Part shown: in pieces, positions 38,120 through 48,473 of the stretch
Layout of the letters: each line of letters begins with the position of its first letter
Position numbering within the stretch: position 1 is the stretch's first letter
NCBI RefSeq assembly: GCF_000613845.1
Contig: NZ_BAJT01000007.1
Coordinates: 99,084 to 163,083 of the forward strand
Source: Asaia astilbis JCM 15831
Lineage (GTDB): Bacteria; Pseudomonadota; Alphaproteobacteria; Acetobacterales; Acetobacteraceae
Length of the DNA stretch: 64,000 bases
Reading direction: 5' to 3'
Program-made: the position numbers and the translations under genes
Notes under the pieces: model-generated
Database searches by the model: none
What the model saw: only the letters and a program-made list of their open reading frames with translations
Told to the model about the DNA's origin: nothing

Positions 38120-39448
38120 ATGACCGGCGCCGATCCAACCCCCGAGTTTTCTGCATCCGGCAAAGAGGCCGGGTCGTCCCTAACGCAACCCAGCCTCATG
38201 AGGGCAGTCAGCCAGGTCGCTAGCGGCAATATGCTGGAGATGTATGATTTCATGGTCTTCGGCTATTATGCAGCCGATATCGGCAGGGCTTTCTTCCCGT
38301 CAGGCAATGCGCAGGCAGAGCTGATGCTCTCCTTTGCGACTTTCGGGGCTGGTTTTTTGATGCGCCCTCTCGGTGCGTTGGTTTTGGGCGCCTATATCGA
38401 CCGGATCGGTCGACGGCAGGGGCTGATTCTTACCCTTGCTCTCATGGCAGTCGGAACCATCACCCTCGCTCTGACGCCGGGCTATGACAGGATCGGTATT
38501 TTTGCTCCGCTGCTCGTATTGTGTGGACGACTGATCCAGGGATTTTCTGCCGGTGTCGAGGTCGGGTCCAGTTCGGTTTATCTCTCCGAGATTGCGACAG
38601 AGAAGAACCGTGGATTTGTGGTGGCCTTCCAGTCAGCGTCGATCCAGCTTGCCGTGGTCGTCGCAGCGGCAGTCGGCTTTGCACTGACTTCGTGGCTCGG
38701 TACGCAAATCATGTCGGATTGGGGATGGCGGCTTCCTCTGCTGTTCGGCTGTCTGATTGTGCCGGTTCTGCTCTTTCTACGTCGCAACCTGCAGGAGACA
38801 GCCGCCTTCGAGGCAGAGAAGAACCATCCCGATTTGCGGGAAGTGTTCCAGACGCTTCGTGCCCATTGGCAGCTTGGCGGCATCGCCGTGTCGACAGCGG
38901 TCATGAGCACGGTCTCGTTCTATGTGCTGACCGCGTATACTCCCGCTTTCGGTACGCGAATCCTGCATATGGGGCGGCTGGACAGTCTGTTCGTGACGCT
39001 CTGCGTCGGGGTGCTCAACTGCCTTCTGGTGCCGTTTTTCGGTGCGTTGTCCGACCGTATCGGACGAAAGGCGCTGCTCAAGGGCGCAACACTTCTTGCG
39101 GTATGCTCGGCCTATCCGCTGATGCATTGGCTGGTAGCGGCGCCGGATATGGCCCGTCTGATGACCGTGGAGCTCGCACTGGCCGTTTTGTATAGCGCGT
39201 ATAATGGAGCGGCCATTGCATGGCTGACCGAGATCGTTCCACCGCGCATCCGTACGACGGGTTTCTCTTTTGCCTATAGTCTGGCCACGTGCATCGGAGG
39301 ATTTAGTCCGACGATCTGCACCTGGTTGATCGAGATGACAGGCAATCGCGCCATGCCTGCCTTGTGGCTGTCACTTGCAGCAATCTGCGGTTTGGGAGCT
39401 GCTTTCATTGCCCGTCCCTATCGAGAAGACGCCGATCTGCGCGCTTGA
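38120..39448 (+). CDS. MHS-family MFS transporter (citrate/tricarboxylate:H+ symporter type), copy 1
   Basis: A 442-residue, 12-helix MFS protein. The N-terminal block QVASGNMLEMYDFMVFGYYA and GAYIDRIGRRQGL (loop 2-3 motif) with GRLIQGFSAGVEVGSSSVYLSE are signatures of the metabolite:H+ symporter family, as in CitA/TcuC citrate and tricarballylate carriers. WLTEIVPPRIRTTGFSFAYSLATCIGG is the matching C-half motif. It is a close paralog of the transporter at 42303-43601; a chemoreceptor lies between them. The ribosome-binding site is weak. Confidence 0.88.
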   Translation: MTGADPTPEFSASGKEAGSSLTQPSLMRAVSQVASGNMLEMYDFMVFGYYAADIGRAFFPSGNAQAELMLSFATFGAGFLMRPLGALVLGAYIDRIGRRQGLILTLALMAVGTITLALTPGYDRIGIFAPLLVLCGRLIQGFSAGVEVGSSSVYLSEIATEKNRGFVVAFQSASIQLAVVVAAAVGFALTSWLGTQIMSDWGWRLPLLFGCLIVPVLLFLRRNLQETAAFEAEKNHPDLREVFQTLRAHWQLGGIAVSTAVMSTVSFYVLTAYTPAFGTRILHMGRLDSLFVTLCVGVLNCLLVPFFGALSDRIGRKALLKGATLLAVCSAYPLMHWLVAAPDMARLMTVELALAVLYSAYNGAAIAWLTEIVPPRIRTTGFSFAYSLATCIGGFSPTICTWLIEMTGNRAMPALWLSLAAICGLGAAFIARPYREDADLRA

Positions 39449-39561
39449 TTGAGATGCGTTCATGGACCGCATGAAGGGAAAAACGCGACATCGGCAGAAG
39501 TATTAAAATCATTAACACTGCTTGGAAAACCCGGTGTTGCATCGTTTTTGGCAATACTCCG

Positions 39562-39634
39562 TGACGAATGCGCAACAGATTGACGCCTGATGACGAATAT
39601 GCGTCAATAACGACATATTGACGCTTGTTGACGT
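39562..39634. promoter_or_regulatory. Cluster of TGACG/CGTCA repeats upstream of the chemoreceptor
   Basis: ATTGACGC occurs at 39579-39586 and 39617-39624; the latter mirrors GCGTCAAT at 39601-39608 around eight bases. TGACGAAT occurs near 39562 and again near 39591, where TGACG and CGTCA face each other (39591-39606), and TTGACG recurs at 39628. At least six copies in about 73 bases, 90-160 bases before the chemoreceptor start, look like a regulator-binding array. Confidence 0.6.
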
Positions 39635-39725
39635 GCACTATCTCCCTCTGATCTGTCGATGAGGGGGGTGCGAACGCATGCGATCACACATGTATTTTAT
39701 GGCGTTCTGATCGGAGAATTTTCCA

Positions 39726-41995
39726 ATGGCTCCCCCCTCGTCGTCGAAGCCGCGCGCGTCTCTCTCGACGGAAATCATCCTGATCTGTGGCGTATCTTTT
39801 TTATTGATCCAGCTTGTCGCAGTTGGCCTGTCGGGCTGGCTCATGAAGCAACAGGTTGAGAAAAACGTCTATGCCGAGGCTATTTCAAAAAGTCAGCTTC
39901 TGGGTGAGAAAATCATTCTCGCGTTGACCGAGCAAAATACGGTGGTTCGCAATATCCAGAGCACCATCGAGACGGCGCACAAAACGGGTGTGCTGAACAA
40001 GCAGTTCGTGGTCGATCTTCTGGTCGAAAACATGGTTCGTTATCCCGCCATTTACGGGATGGATTTCAAGGAGATTCCGCGCGGTTTCGACGGAACACAG
40101 TCTCCTGGAGGACCCGGTACGAACAGCAACGGAATATTTTTTCCGTATGCCCAGCGCGGGCCTGACAACAAAGTGGCGGTTACTACACCGAAAGAGCATT
40201 ACAGCGCCGTATATTGGAATATCATCAAAACGGGCGAGCTCGACGGGCTTGAGCCTTATATCGATCTGGACTCGCATGTCGCGATGGTGTCGCCCACCTA
40301 TCCGATCACGCTCAATGGCAAGCGCATTGGCGTGGTTGGGGCCGACATTCCTCTCGACTGGCTCGTTCCGTTTCTGAGTCGGGTTCAAATTGTGGACGGG
40401 TCGCATATCGGTCTGCTCTCTGCACAGGGATCCTGGATCGTGGCGCCTGATTCTGACAGAGCATGAAGCATTATGAAGATAACGCCACTCACGATCTGGC
40501 GCGTGCGCTGTCGGATCGGCAGGTGACGATCATGCATCATGCGCGTGGCATGGAGATTGACCGGGTTCTTGTCCCGCTGAAAATGGGCAATTTCAACGTC
40601 TACTGGACGCTGGTTGTCGACATTCCCAGAGCGGCCATCACGACGCCGATCTGGCACACGGTCTATGCGCTGGTTATCCCCGGTGTCGCGCTGATTGTTC
40701 TTTCTCTCGGGCTTATGGTGCTTGTCTTCAGGCGTCTGCTCGACGCGCCGTTGCGGGGACTGCAAAACTCGGTCCTCGCATTTGAAGAGGGACGCTACGA
40801 CGCTGCGATTTATGGAACACGGCGCGGCGATGAAATTGGGTCTGTTGCGAGAGGGCTCGACAGTTTTCGTCAGACCTTGCTGCGCGCCCGATCCCTCAAC
40901 GAGACGGTCGCGGCCGAGCGTGTCCGGCATGAGCAGGAGCAGGAGCGTCGCCATCTGGAGGACGAGCAGCGCCTCGAAGATGTGAAGCATGTCATCGACA
41001 CAATCGGGTCGGCGCTCAATGCCCTGTCAGGTGGCGATCTGTCCTCGCAGATCCGTCAGCCTCTTCCGCGTGAATTCGATCTCCTGCGTGAAAACTTCAA
41101 TCGCTCTGTCGAGCGGCTGGCGCTTACGATTACCGGTATCTCGGAGGCTGCGGGCACGATCAGCGATGGAAGCCGCAGCCTTGCCGTCGGTGCCGAAGAT
41201 CTTGCCAAGCGTACGGAACAGCAGGCCGCTGCAATCGAGCAGACGACTGCGGCCATCAGCCAGATTACGCACAAGGCTGCGCATTCCGAGACAGTTCTGA
41301 CGTCTGCGCAGGCGACGGGTGAGGAAGCCTGCCAGTCAGCGGGAAATTCGTCCGAGATCATGCGCCGTACCCGCAAGGCCATGGAACAGATCGAAACCAG
41401 TTCTTCCGAAGTCGCTGCAATCGTGCATGTGATTGAAGGGATCGCTTTCCAGACCAATGTTCTCGCGCTGAACGCCAGCATCGAAGCGGCGCGTGCGGGC
41501 GATTCCGGAAAAGGCTTTGCCATTGTGGCGAATGAAGTGCGCACTCTGGCGCAGCGTTGCACCGAGGCGGCAGGAGATATCAGCCAGCTTGTCGGCAAAA
41601 CCGTTGAGGAGATTCAGGCCGGGTCAAGCTGCGTGCGTGATACTGAAAAGGCGTTGGATACCATCACCACGCTCGTGACATCGATGGGCGAAAAACTCGA
41701 TACCATTGTCCATAATGCCTTTGAGCAGGCTGCCAGCCTCAAGGAAGTGGGAACGGCGATCGCCGTTATGGATCAGAATACGCAAAAAAGTGCGTCCATC
41801 GCAGATGATGCCCGCTCGTCGACGCTCCTTCTTTCAGACGAGGTGCATTCGATGAGTCATCTCGTTGCACGTTTTGCGCTCCCTCGTGAGGCTCGCGCGT
41901 CGTTGCTGCGGGCTGAAAATTTCGAGCGTGGTGTAATGGAAAGGAGCGCCTCTCAGGCGCTCCTTTTTTACGATCAGTGGGCGGCGTCTGAGTGA
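39726..41995 (+). pseudogene. Methyl-accepting chemotaxis protein with dCache sensor, frameshifted
   Basis: The transmembrane receptor signals to CheA/CheW. Order: TM1 (LICGVSFLLIQLVAVGLSGW), periplasmic dCache-type sensor, TM2 (VYALVIPGVALIVLSLGLMV), HAMP (LDAPLRGLQNSVLAFEEGRY...RRGDEIGSVARGLDSF), and the signalling hairpin with IAFQTNVLALNASIEAARAG and GFAIVANEVRTLAQRC. The sensor is split at about 40462: the first frame ends APDSDRA and the second starts MKHYEDNATHDLARAL. One missing base joins them (756 aa). A strong terminator lies inside the last 50 bases of the frame. If one A of 41917-41920 is extra, the protein would end at TAA 41936, just before that terminator. GGAGAA precedes the ATG. 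The flanking carboxylate transporters hint at organic acids as ligands. Confidence 0.85.
41943..41969 (+). terminator. Intrinsic terminator overlapping the 3' end of the chemoreceptor frame
   Basis: GGAGCGCC (41943-41950) pairs with GGCGCTCC (41956-41963) over TCTCA, followed by six T. It lies before the in-frame stop at 41993-41995, which is abnormal for a terminator. From 41996 to 42302 I see no gene or strong motif. Confidence 0.88.
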
Positions 41996-42302
41996 CAGGG
42001 TTCTTTTTTCTGGACCGGTCAAAGCGAATAATGTCGCCATGCTGACTGGCTGGGGTCTGAAATCGCGACAGCTCGACTATTTTCAGGAATCGCGAAGAGC
42101 CTTCCACTCCACGAAGAACGCTCCTGGATGAACCCAACATTACTCTAACATTGCCAATAGTTCACGTTTAAATGAAGCCGCTGCACGCCAATTTTTATGT
42201 CCTCGTTTAATAAGACGTGCAGAAGATGATCGTCCTCGTTCCGTAAAAGGTAAAAGGTGGCGATATGAACTCGGTGAGCATAACAGTTAAGAACCTGGAG
42301 GT

Positions 42303-43601
42303 ATGGCAGAAAGACGCTCTGAGTACAGACCATCCGGAAACTATACGCGAACGCATGAAGCTGTCGGGCAGGTTGCAAGTGGCAATATGCTTGAAATGTA
42401 TGACTTCATGGTCTTTGGCTATTATGCTGCTGCTATCGGGGCTGCTTTTTTCCCTTCCGGAAATCCACAGGCAGAGCTGCTTCTCTCCTTCGCGACTTTC
42501 GGCGCAGGATTTCTCATGCGCCCGCTTGGCGCGCTTATTCTCGGCGCGTATGTCGATCGTATCGGCCGTCGAAAAGGACTGATCGTAACCCTGGCCCTGA
42601 TGTCGATCGGCACGGCAACACTCGCCTTGACGCCAGGTTATCAGCGTATTGGGCTGTTTGCTCCGCTCCTTATCCTGTGTGGACGTCTGCTTCAGGGTTT
42701 TTCTGCGGGTGTCGAACTCGGCTCTACGTCGGTCTATCTGGCCGAAATCGCAACGGAAAAGACCAAAGGCTTTATCGTGGCCTTCCAGTCAGCCTCACAG
42801 CAGCTGGCAGTGGTGGGTGCCGCATTGCTGGGTGTCACGCTAACATCCTGCCTCAATACGCAGGAAATGGCGGCCTGGGGTTGGCGTATTCCGCTACTTA
42901 TCGGCTGCCTTATCGTGCCAGTGCTGTTTTTCCTCAGGCGTAATTTAAAAGAGACAAAAAGCTTCGGTGCCACTCACGCGCCCCCGCATTTTCGCGAGGT
43001 GGTCAGCATGCTGTGCGCAGAATGGAAAATTATCGGTACCGGCATTTTGACAGTGATGATGACCACAACCTCGTTTTACGTCATCACGGCCTATACGCCC
43101 GCCTTTGGAACGCGCGTCCTGCATCTGACAAGCCGTGAGAGTCTGACCGTCACGCTTTGCGTGGGTCTGACCAATCTTGTTCTGCTGCCCTGTTTTGGTG
43201 CCCTGTCGGACCGGGTTGGGCGCCGCAAGCTCCTGATAGCGGCAACGGTTATCGCCCTTGTCTCCGCATGGCCGATGATGAACTGGCTTGTTTCTGCTCC
43301 GAGCTTCGGCCGTCTTCTCCTCGTGGAGCTGGTACTCGCCGTTATCTACAGTGCTTATAACGGGGCTGCTGTCGTCTGGCTGACCGAGATCGTTCCCCCG
43401 CGGATCAGAACGACCGGGTTTTCTTTCGCTTACAGTCTGGCCACCTGTCTTGGTGGATTTACGCCGACAATCTGCACCTGGCTTATCCAGACAACAGGTG
43501 ATCGCTCGATGCCGGGCGCCTGGCTGTCTCTGGCTGCACTTTGCGGTCTGGTGGCGGCCTGCATTGCGCGTCCCTATGCAGAGAGAGCGCAGAACACATG
43601 A
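42303..43601 (+). CDS. MHS-family MFS transporter (citrate/tricarboxylate:H+ symporter type), copy 2
   Basis: The 432-residue paralog of the transporter at 38120. It shares QVASGNMLEMYDFMVFGYYA, GAYVDRIGRRKGL, GFSAGVELGSTSVYLAE and WLTEIVPPRIRTTGFSFAYSLATC nearly residue for residue, with the N-terminal tail and the loop after helix 6 more diverged. An in-frame stop at 42288 limits the start to ATG 42303. GGAGG lies unusually close, one base away. Its stop overlaps the porin start (ATGA), so an inner-membrane carrier and an outer-membrane porin are made together. Confidence 0.88.
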   Translation: MAERRSEYRPSGNYTRTHEAVGQVASGNMLEMYDFMVFGYYAAAIGAAFFPSGNPQAELLLSFATFGAGFLMRPLGALILGAYVDRIGRRKGLIVTLALMSIGTATLALTPGYQRIGLFAPLLILCGRLLQGFSAGVELGSTSVYLAEIATEKTKGFIVAFQSASQQLAVVGAALLGVTLTSCLNTQEMAAWGWRIPLLIGCLIVPVLFFLRRNLKETKSFGATHAPPHFREVVSMLCAEWKIIGTGILTVMMTTTSFYVITAYTPAFGTRVLHLTSRESLTVTLCVGLTNLVLLPCFGALSDRVGRRKLLIAATVIALVSAWPMMNWLVSAPSFGRLLLVELVLAVIYSAYNGAAVVWLTEIVPPRIRTTGFSFAYSLATCLGGFTPTICTWLIQTTGDRSMPGAWLSLAALCGLVAACIARPYAERAQNT

Positions 43602-45373
43602 AACGCGCCTCTGCTGCAGGCGGGTCTTTGCGCAAACCTGCGGCAATGGGGTGCCGGTTTTTCGCCCCCCTTGCCGTGCCTGTCATGCTCGCATCACCAG
43701 CGGCTGCTTCCGTCAAGAAAGCCGAGATCGACATGCAGGTGCTGGCCGCACTGGTTAAGACACAGGCGCAACAGATCCATGCGCTTCAGGCGCGTCTGGC
43801 TGTGCTCGAAGGGCAAAGCGCGGCATCTCACAAGACGCCTTTGAAACAGCCTGTCCGGCACGAGCGTGTCGCCTCGACAGGGCGTGGCAACGAGATGCCG
43901 TACCAGAGTAGAGATGCTGGTTTCTCGCGTCCGGAGGGGAAACCTGCTGTCGCTCCGACGATTCTTACCGCGCATGTCCCATCCGGCCCTCCGCGTGATC
44001 CGTCTGATGATCTCGCCGCAGTTCCCTTATCTGCCCCACGTTCTGCGACCAATCACGGAATAGGCTGGGGGAGTCCCCGCTTGACCGAGCGTCCTGCGCC
44101 GCCCGGTAGCTGGGGAGCGGTCTCCTCTATTCCGCTGAACTCCTCGCCAGCAATCGGTGTCGACTCCTCCATTCCCTATGCAGGACGAACAACGCATATG
44201 GGCGGGCTTGTCCTGAAATGGGGCAAAGGCCTTCCTGAATTCATGACCCCTGACAAGCAATATGCCTTTCGGGTGCGTGGACGCATTCTGGTCGATTACG
44301 GTGCAGCCTTCGGCTCGAAATTCCATGATCAGAATGTGTCGCGTACGAACCTGCGTGCGGTACGACTGGGTGTCGAAGGACGCGCGCGCGAGCTCTCCTG
44401 GGTGTTCGAGGGCGATTATTCCAATAACGAGGTGTCTGTCGTCAGCGCTTATGCGACATGGAGCAGTCGTCTGGCGCGGCATAGGGTCGAATATACGCTT
44501 GGCAACAAGTTCAACGACCGTGGGTTCGATGGTTCCACGGGCTCGGCGGAGACTGTTTTCCTTGATCGTGATCTCGTCGCGACGTCGATCCTGCCCGTCA
44601 AAGGATGGTATGGCCTTGGAGCCACCTTCAAGATTTACGGTGAGGGCTGGCATGTTTCGACCCAGCTTACGGGCAATGATGTCAACGCGTCGAATATTTC
44701 CAATAACCTGCGCGATGATCTGACTTACGCTTTTCGTACGCACTGGATTCCCTGGCGGAGCAAGAATGCTCTTGTGCATCTTGGCGCCTGGGGCTTTTAC
44801 GAAGACGTCAAACCTGCAGCGACCTTCTCTCAGAAAATACGTATGCTGGCGCGCACGAACGACGCGTTTGCTGCGCGCATTAATACGCTCCCGATTGCGA
44901 ATTCTCTCGCTGGCGGTCTTGAAGCATTCGGCATCTGGAAAACGGCGTGGGTTCTGGGCGAATACGGTATTCGCGACATCTCCTTTCGGCGTAGCTACGG
45001 TACGACCGATTTCGGGACACATCGCGGCACGGTCCAGGCAGCCAGTCTGCAAACCGGCCTGTTTCTGACAGGCGAAACGCCCAATTACTACGCACTAACC
45101 GGCCAGTGGGCCTCACCGCGCGTTTTGGACCCGGTCACCCATGGGGGCGTGGGAGCGTGGGAGGTCGCGCTTCGCGGGGATTGGCTCGATGGCTGGAAAA
45201 TGCAGGGCGGGACACGCGGCTGGTCTGCAACAGCTGGCGTCAACTGGTATCTCGTCGATTATATGCGTCTGATGCTCAACTACACCTACGCCCATGTCGA
45301 TAACCAGAAAGGCCCCTATGTCGGTCCGACCGGAGGCAATATCGTGGGGCTGAGGGCAGGAATAACATTCTGA
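43598..45373 (+). CDS. OprP/OprO-family outer-membrane porin
   Basis: A 591-residue outer-membrane beta-barrel. A signal-type hydrophobic stretch (FFAPLAVPVMLASPAAA) is followed by a coiled coil (EIDMQVLAALVKTQAQQIHALQARLAVLE, about residues 40-68), a Pro/Ser-rich linker, and a barrel of the phosphate-selective porin family (KQYAFRVRGRILVDYGAAFG, LRAVRLGVEGRARELSWVFEGDY, GVNWYLVDYMRLMLNYTYA, ending GLRAGITF). Translation is coupled to the MHS transporter, so it probably admits the same carboxylate substrate rather than phosphate; that is inference. Confidence 0.85.
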   Translation: MKRASAAGGSLRKPAAMGCRFFAPLAVPVMLASPAAASVKKAEIDMQVLAALVKTQAQQIHALQARLAVLEGQSAASHKTPLKQPVRHERVASTGRGNEMPYQSRDAGFSRPEGKPAVAPTILTAHVPSGPPRDPSDDLAAVPLSAPRSATNHGIGWGSPRLTERPAPPGSWGAVSSIPLNSSPAIGVDSSIPYAGRTTHMGGLVLKWGKGLPEFMTPDKQYAFRVRGRILVDYGAAFGSKFHDQNVSRTNLRAVRLGVEGRARELSWVFEGDYSNNEVSVVSAYATWSSRLARHRVEYTLGNKFNDRGFDGSTGSAETVFLDRDLVATSILPVKGWYGLGATFKIYGEGWHVSTQLTGNDVNASNISNNLRDDLTYAFRTHWIPWRSKNALVHLGAWGFYEDVKPAATFSQKIRMLARTNDAFAARINTLPIANSLAGGLEAFGIWKTAWVLGEYGIRDISFRRSYGTTDFGTHRGTVQAASLQTGLFLTGETPNYYALTGQWASPRVLDPVTHGGVGAWEVALRGDWLDGWKMQGGTRGWSATAGVNWYLVDYMRLMLNYTYAHVDNQKGPYVGPTGGNIVGLRAGITF

Positions 45374-45403
45374 GATCAGAGCCTCACTATCTTGGAGGCA
45401 TTT

Positions 45404-45440
45404 GACACCCCGCCTGCTCCGAGAGAGCTGGCGGGGTGTC
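45404..45440. terminator. Stem-loop between convergent porin and sdhB
   Basis: GACACCCCGCC (45404-45414) is perfectly mirrored by GGCGGGGTGTC (45430-45440) around 15 bases. It sits between the two gene ends and could serve both. No T tract is present on either side. Confidence 0.65.
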
Positions 45441-45475
45441 TGTCTCCGGAGCCACACGGCCCCGGATAAGAAGAG

Positions 45476-46254
45476 CTATTCCCGCTCGACTTGCAGCTTC
45501 TTGATATTGGCAATGGCTTTTGCCGGGTTGAGCCTTTGGGGCAGGTCTGGGTGCAATTCATGATGGTACGGCACCCGTAGAGCTTCATTGAGTCATCGAG
45601 TGCCTCAAGACGCTCGCCCGTATGGTCGTCGCGGCTATCCATGATCCAGCGATTGGCGGCCAGGAGCGTGGCTGGACCGAGATAGCGGTCGCCGTTCCAC
45701 CAATAGGACGGGCAGGACGTGCTGCAGCAGAAGCAGAGAATGCACTCCCACATACCGTCCAGTTTTTCGCGCTCCTCGACGCTCTGCAGCCGCTCTGTGT
45801 CGGGCGGAGGCGGGGTATCGCTTTTGAGCCAGGGCTGGATCGATTCAAGCTGGGCATAGGCACCGTTGAGGTTCGGCACCAGATCTTTCACGACCGGCAT
45901 ATGTGGCAGCGGATTGATCCTGACCGTGCCTTTGACGGAGCTGATGGGCTTGAGGCAGGCCAGCGTGTTCTCGCCATCGATATTCATGGCGCAGGAGCCG
46001 CAAATGCCCTCTCGGCAGGACCGACGAAAGGTCAGGGACGCGTCGATATGGTCCTTGATGTAGAGCAGGGCGTCGAGCACCATCGGCCCGACCTTGTCGA
46101 GGTCCAGCTCATAGCTGTCGAGGCTCGGATTGGAGTCATCATCGGGTGACCAGCGATAGACCTGAAATGTCGCTTTATGGGTCGCCTCGGCGGGAGCCGG
46201 ATAGAATTTTCCCTGGCGGGTCGTGCTGTTTTTGGGAAGGCGGAGTTCAACCAT
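45476..46254 (-). CDS. sdhB: Succinate dehydrogenase iron-sulfur subunit, frameshift near 3' end
   Basis: SdhB passes electrons from SdhA to quinone through three clusters. The 2Fe-2S ligands are in [22 protein letters not shown]; the 4Fe-4S and 3Fe-4S ligands are in [16 protein letters not shown] and [12 protein letters not shown]. After TCPKG the frame goes astray to a stop at 45376. One missing base (CC at 45533-45534) restores [19 protein letters not shown] and the stop at 45476, giving 259 residues. The segment before the last Cys trio reads [10 protein letters not shown], whereas E. coli has FRCHSIMNC, so the Arg and the His near the quinone site are replaced. It is the last gene of sdhCDAB. 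Confidence 0.93.
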
Positions 46255-46266
46255 GGTGAGGCTCCC

Positions 46267-48069
46267 TCAATAAACGCGTTTTTTGGGCGGAAAGACCTCG
46301 ACATCATTGGTCAAGGTCTGCAGCCGCACCGGCCGGTAAAGCAGGCTCACCGCACCGTCCTTGTCGAGATAGGAGACGGTGTGTTTCATCCAGTGCTCGT
46401 CATCGCGCTCAGGATAATCGTCATGGGCGTGGGCCCCGCGCGTCTCGTGACGGGCATAGGCGCTCTCGATGGTCACGGTGGCGTTGGCCAGAAGATTGGC
46501 AAACTCGAGCGCTTCCATCAGGTCGCTGTTCCAGATCAGGGAGCGATCAGACAAACCCATATGCTGGGCGTCTTCCCAGAGTTGATGGATCTTCTCGCAG
46601 CCCTCCGCGAGCGATTTCGTGTTGCGGAACACGGCCGCATGGCTTTGCATGAGGCGCTGCAAACGCTCGCGCAATTCAGCCACGGTGAATTTCCCCGAAG
46701 CCTCGCGTGTCTTGTCGAAGGCCTCGAGAATGGCCTCGCCAGCGTTTTTAGGCAGGGGCGGGACGGGCGTTGTCGGGTCGATGATTTCCGCAGCGCGCTT
46801 ACCAGCTGCGCGACCGAATACGATCAGATCGAGCAGCGAATTGGTGCCGAGACGATTGGCGCCGTGCACCGAGACGCAGGCGGCTTCGCCCACGGCCATC
46901 AGACCAGGAACGACCTGATCGGGGTTTTCTTCCGTCGGGCGAAGGACCTCGCCATACAGATTGGTTGGCACCCCACCCATATTGTAATGCACGGTTGGCA
47001 GAACCGGTGCCGGTTCCTTGGTCACGTCCACGCCTGCGAAAATACGCGTGGTTTCCGAGATGCCGGGCAGGCGTTGATGCAACAGCTCCGGGCCGAGATG
47101 CTCCAGATGCATCATGATGTGGTCTTTGTTCGGACCACAACCGCGCCCTTCATTGATCTCGATGGTCATGGCGCGTGACACCACGTCGCGTGAAGCGAGA
47201 TCCTTGGCGGTCGGGGCATAACGCTCCATGAAGCGCTCGCCTTCGGAATTGGTCAGATAGCCGCCTTCACCGCGACAGCCTTCTGTCAGCAGGCACCCTG
47301 CCGGAAAAATCCCGGTGGGGTGAAACTGAACAAATTCCATGTCCTGTGTCGGGACACCGGCGCGCATCGCCAGACCGCCACCATCGCCCGTGCAGGAATG
47401 GGCAGACGTGCAGCTCTGGAACGCACGGCCATAGCCGCCCGTCGCCAGAACCACCATTTTCGCATTGAAACGATGGATCGATCCATCATCGAGACACCAG
47501 GCCACGATCCCGCGACAGGCGCCGTCCTCGTCCATGATCAGGTCGAGCACATAATATTCGACGAAAAAATCGACACGATGCTTCAGGCATTGCTGATAGA
47601 GCGTGTGCAAGATGGCGTGGCCCGTGCGGTCGGCTGCAGCGCAGGCGCGTGCCACCGGGGCCTTGCCAAACTCGCTCATATGGCCGCCGAAGGGGCGCTG
47701 ATAGATCTTGCCATCTTCGGTGCGCGAGAAGGGCACCCCGAAATGTTCGAGCTCCATCACCGCGCTTTCCGCCTCGCGGCACATGAACTCGATGGCATCC
47801 TGATCGCCGAGCCAGTCCGATCCCTTGACGGTATCGTACATATGCCAGCGCCAGTTATCCTCGGACATATTGCCCAAAGACGCGCCAATGCCGCCTTGGG
47901 CTGCGACCGTGTGGCTGCGCGTTGGGAAAACCTTGGTGACACAGGCGGTGCGCAGACCACCCGCTCCCATGCCCAAAGTCGCACGCAGGCCAGAGCCGCC
48001 CGCGCCGACGACCACAACGTCATAGGCGTGATCGACAATGCGATATTTTTTGGCGGTATCCGCGCTCAT
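46267..48069 (-). CDS. sdhA: Succinate dehydrogenase flavoprotein subunit
   Basis: The 600-residue catalytic subunit oxidises succinate to fumarate. It shows the FAD dinucleotide motif [17 protein letters not shown], the covalent-FAD His in [16 protein letters not shown], the substrate region [23 protein letters not shown], the Arg base in [10 protein letters not shown], and the C-terminal [20 protein letters not shown]. The start codon overlaps the sdhD stop region and the gene is followed by sdhB 12 bases later. It is complete, with no frameshift. Confidence 0.97.
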   Translation of the reverse strand: MSADTAKKYRIVDHAYDVVVVGAGGSGLRATLGMGAGGLRTACVTKVFPTRSHTVAAQGGIGASLGNMSEDNWRWHMYDTVKGSDWLGDQDAIEFMCREAESAVMELEHFGVPFSRTEDGKIYQRPFGGHMSEFGKAPVARACAAADRTGHAILHTLYQQCLKHRVDFFVEYYVLDLIMDEDGACRGIVAWCLDDGSIHRFNAKMVVLATGGYGRAFQSCTSAHSCTGDGGGLAMRAGVPTQDMEFVQFHPTGIFPAGCLLTEGCRGEGGYLTNSEGERFMERYAPTAKDLASRDVVSRAMTIEINEGRGCGPNKDHIMMHLEHLGPELLHQRLPGISETTRIFAGVDVTKEPAPVLPTVHYNMGGVPTNLYGEVLRPTEENPDQVVPGLMAVGEAACVSVHGANRLGTNSLLDLIVFGRAAGKRAAEIIDPTTPVPPLPKNAGEAILEAFDKTREASGKFTVAELRERLQRLMQSHAAVFRNTKSLAEGCEKIHQLWEDAQHMGLSDRSLIWNSDLMEALEFANLLANATVTIESAYARHETRGAHAHDDYPERDDEHWMKHTVSYLDKDGAVSLLYRPVRLQTLTNDVEVFPPKKRVY

Positions 48070-48473
48070 TATTTCGCCTCCGTTGTGCGGGTCATGAGAA
48101 TGCGAGCAAGCGAGGCACAGCCCAGCGCGACAAAAAGCAGGGTGCTGAGACGAATGACCAGTCGCAACCAGACACGACGCCAGCCGCGGGAATAATCAGA
48201 GGCAATGACTTCGAGCCCAAGCTGGGCATGACGCCCGGTCAGAGCAATCAGCAGACCCAGCGGGGCGGCGTTCTGCACGCGTCCTGCCCAGGCGAGAATG
48301 GCGTCGCGATCACGTCCGGCCAGACGCAGGATCTGCGCCACGCCCCAGATCGAAAGCGGGCCGAGGAGCAGGGCGGAGACGCGCTCTGCCGTCCAGTGTT
48401 CGGCGCCGTCTTGCAGGCCGCCCAGCCCCTTGGCGCGTGCCAGGGGCGTGCGCATGTCGGAAAGGCGGCTCAT
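48069..48473 (-). CDS. sdhD: Succinate dehydrogenase membrane anchor subunit
   Basis: A 134-residue membrane protein with three likely helices. [20 protein letters not shown] contains the probable heme-b His and the Asp-Tyr quinone-site pair of Sdh[25 protein letters not shown] is the typical N-terminal segment before helix 1. It overlaps sdhC (ATGA) and touches sdhA, consistent with coupled translation. Confidence 0.9.
   Translation of the reverse strand: MSRLSDMRTPLARAKGLGGLQDGAEHWTAERVSALLLGPLSIWGVAQILRLAGRDRDAILAWAGRVQNAAPLGLLIALTGRHAQLGLEVIASDYSRGWRRVWLRLVIRLSTLLFVALGCASLARILMTRTTEAK

Noticed and set aside
40463..41995. Second half of the chemoreceptor as an independent, ATGA-coupled gene
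   Set aside because: It would start inside the dCache sensor domain; joining the halves by one base gives a standard receptor.
44027..45052. 341-residue minus-strand frame inside the porin
   Set aside because: Antisense shadow; the plus strand carries signal peptide, coiled coil and barrel of a known family.
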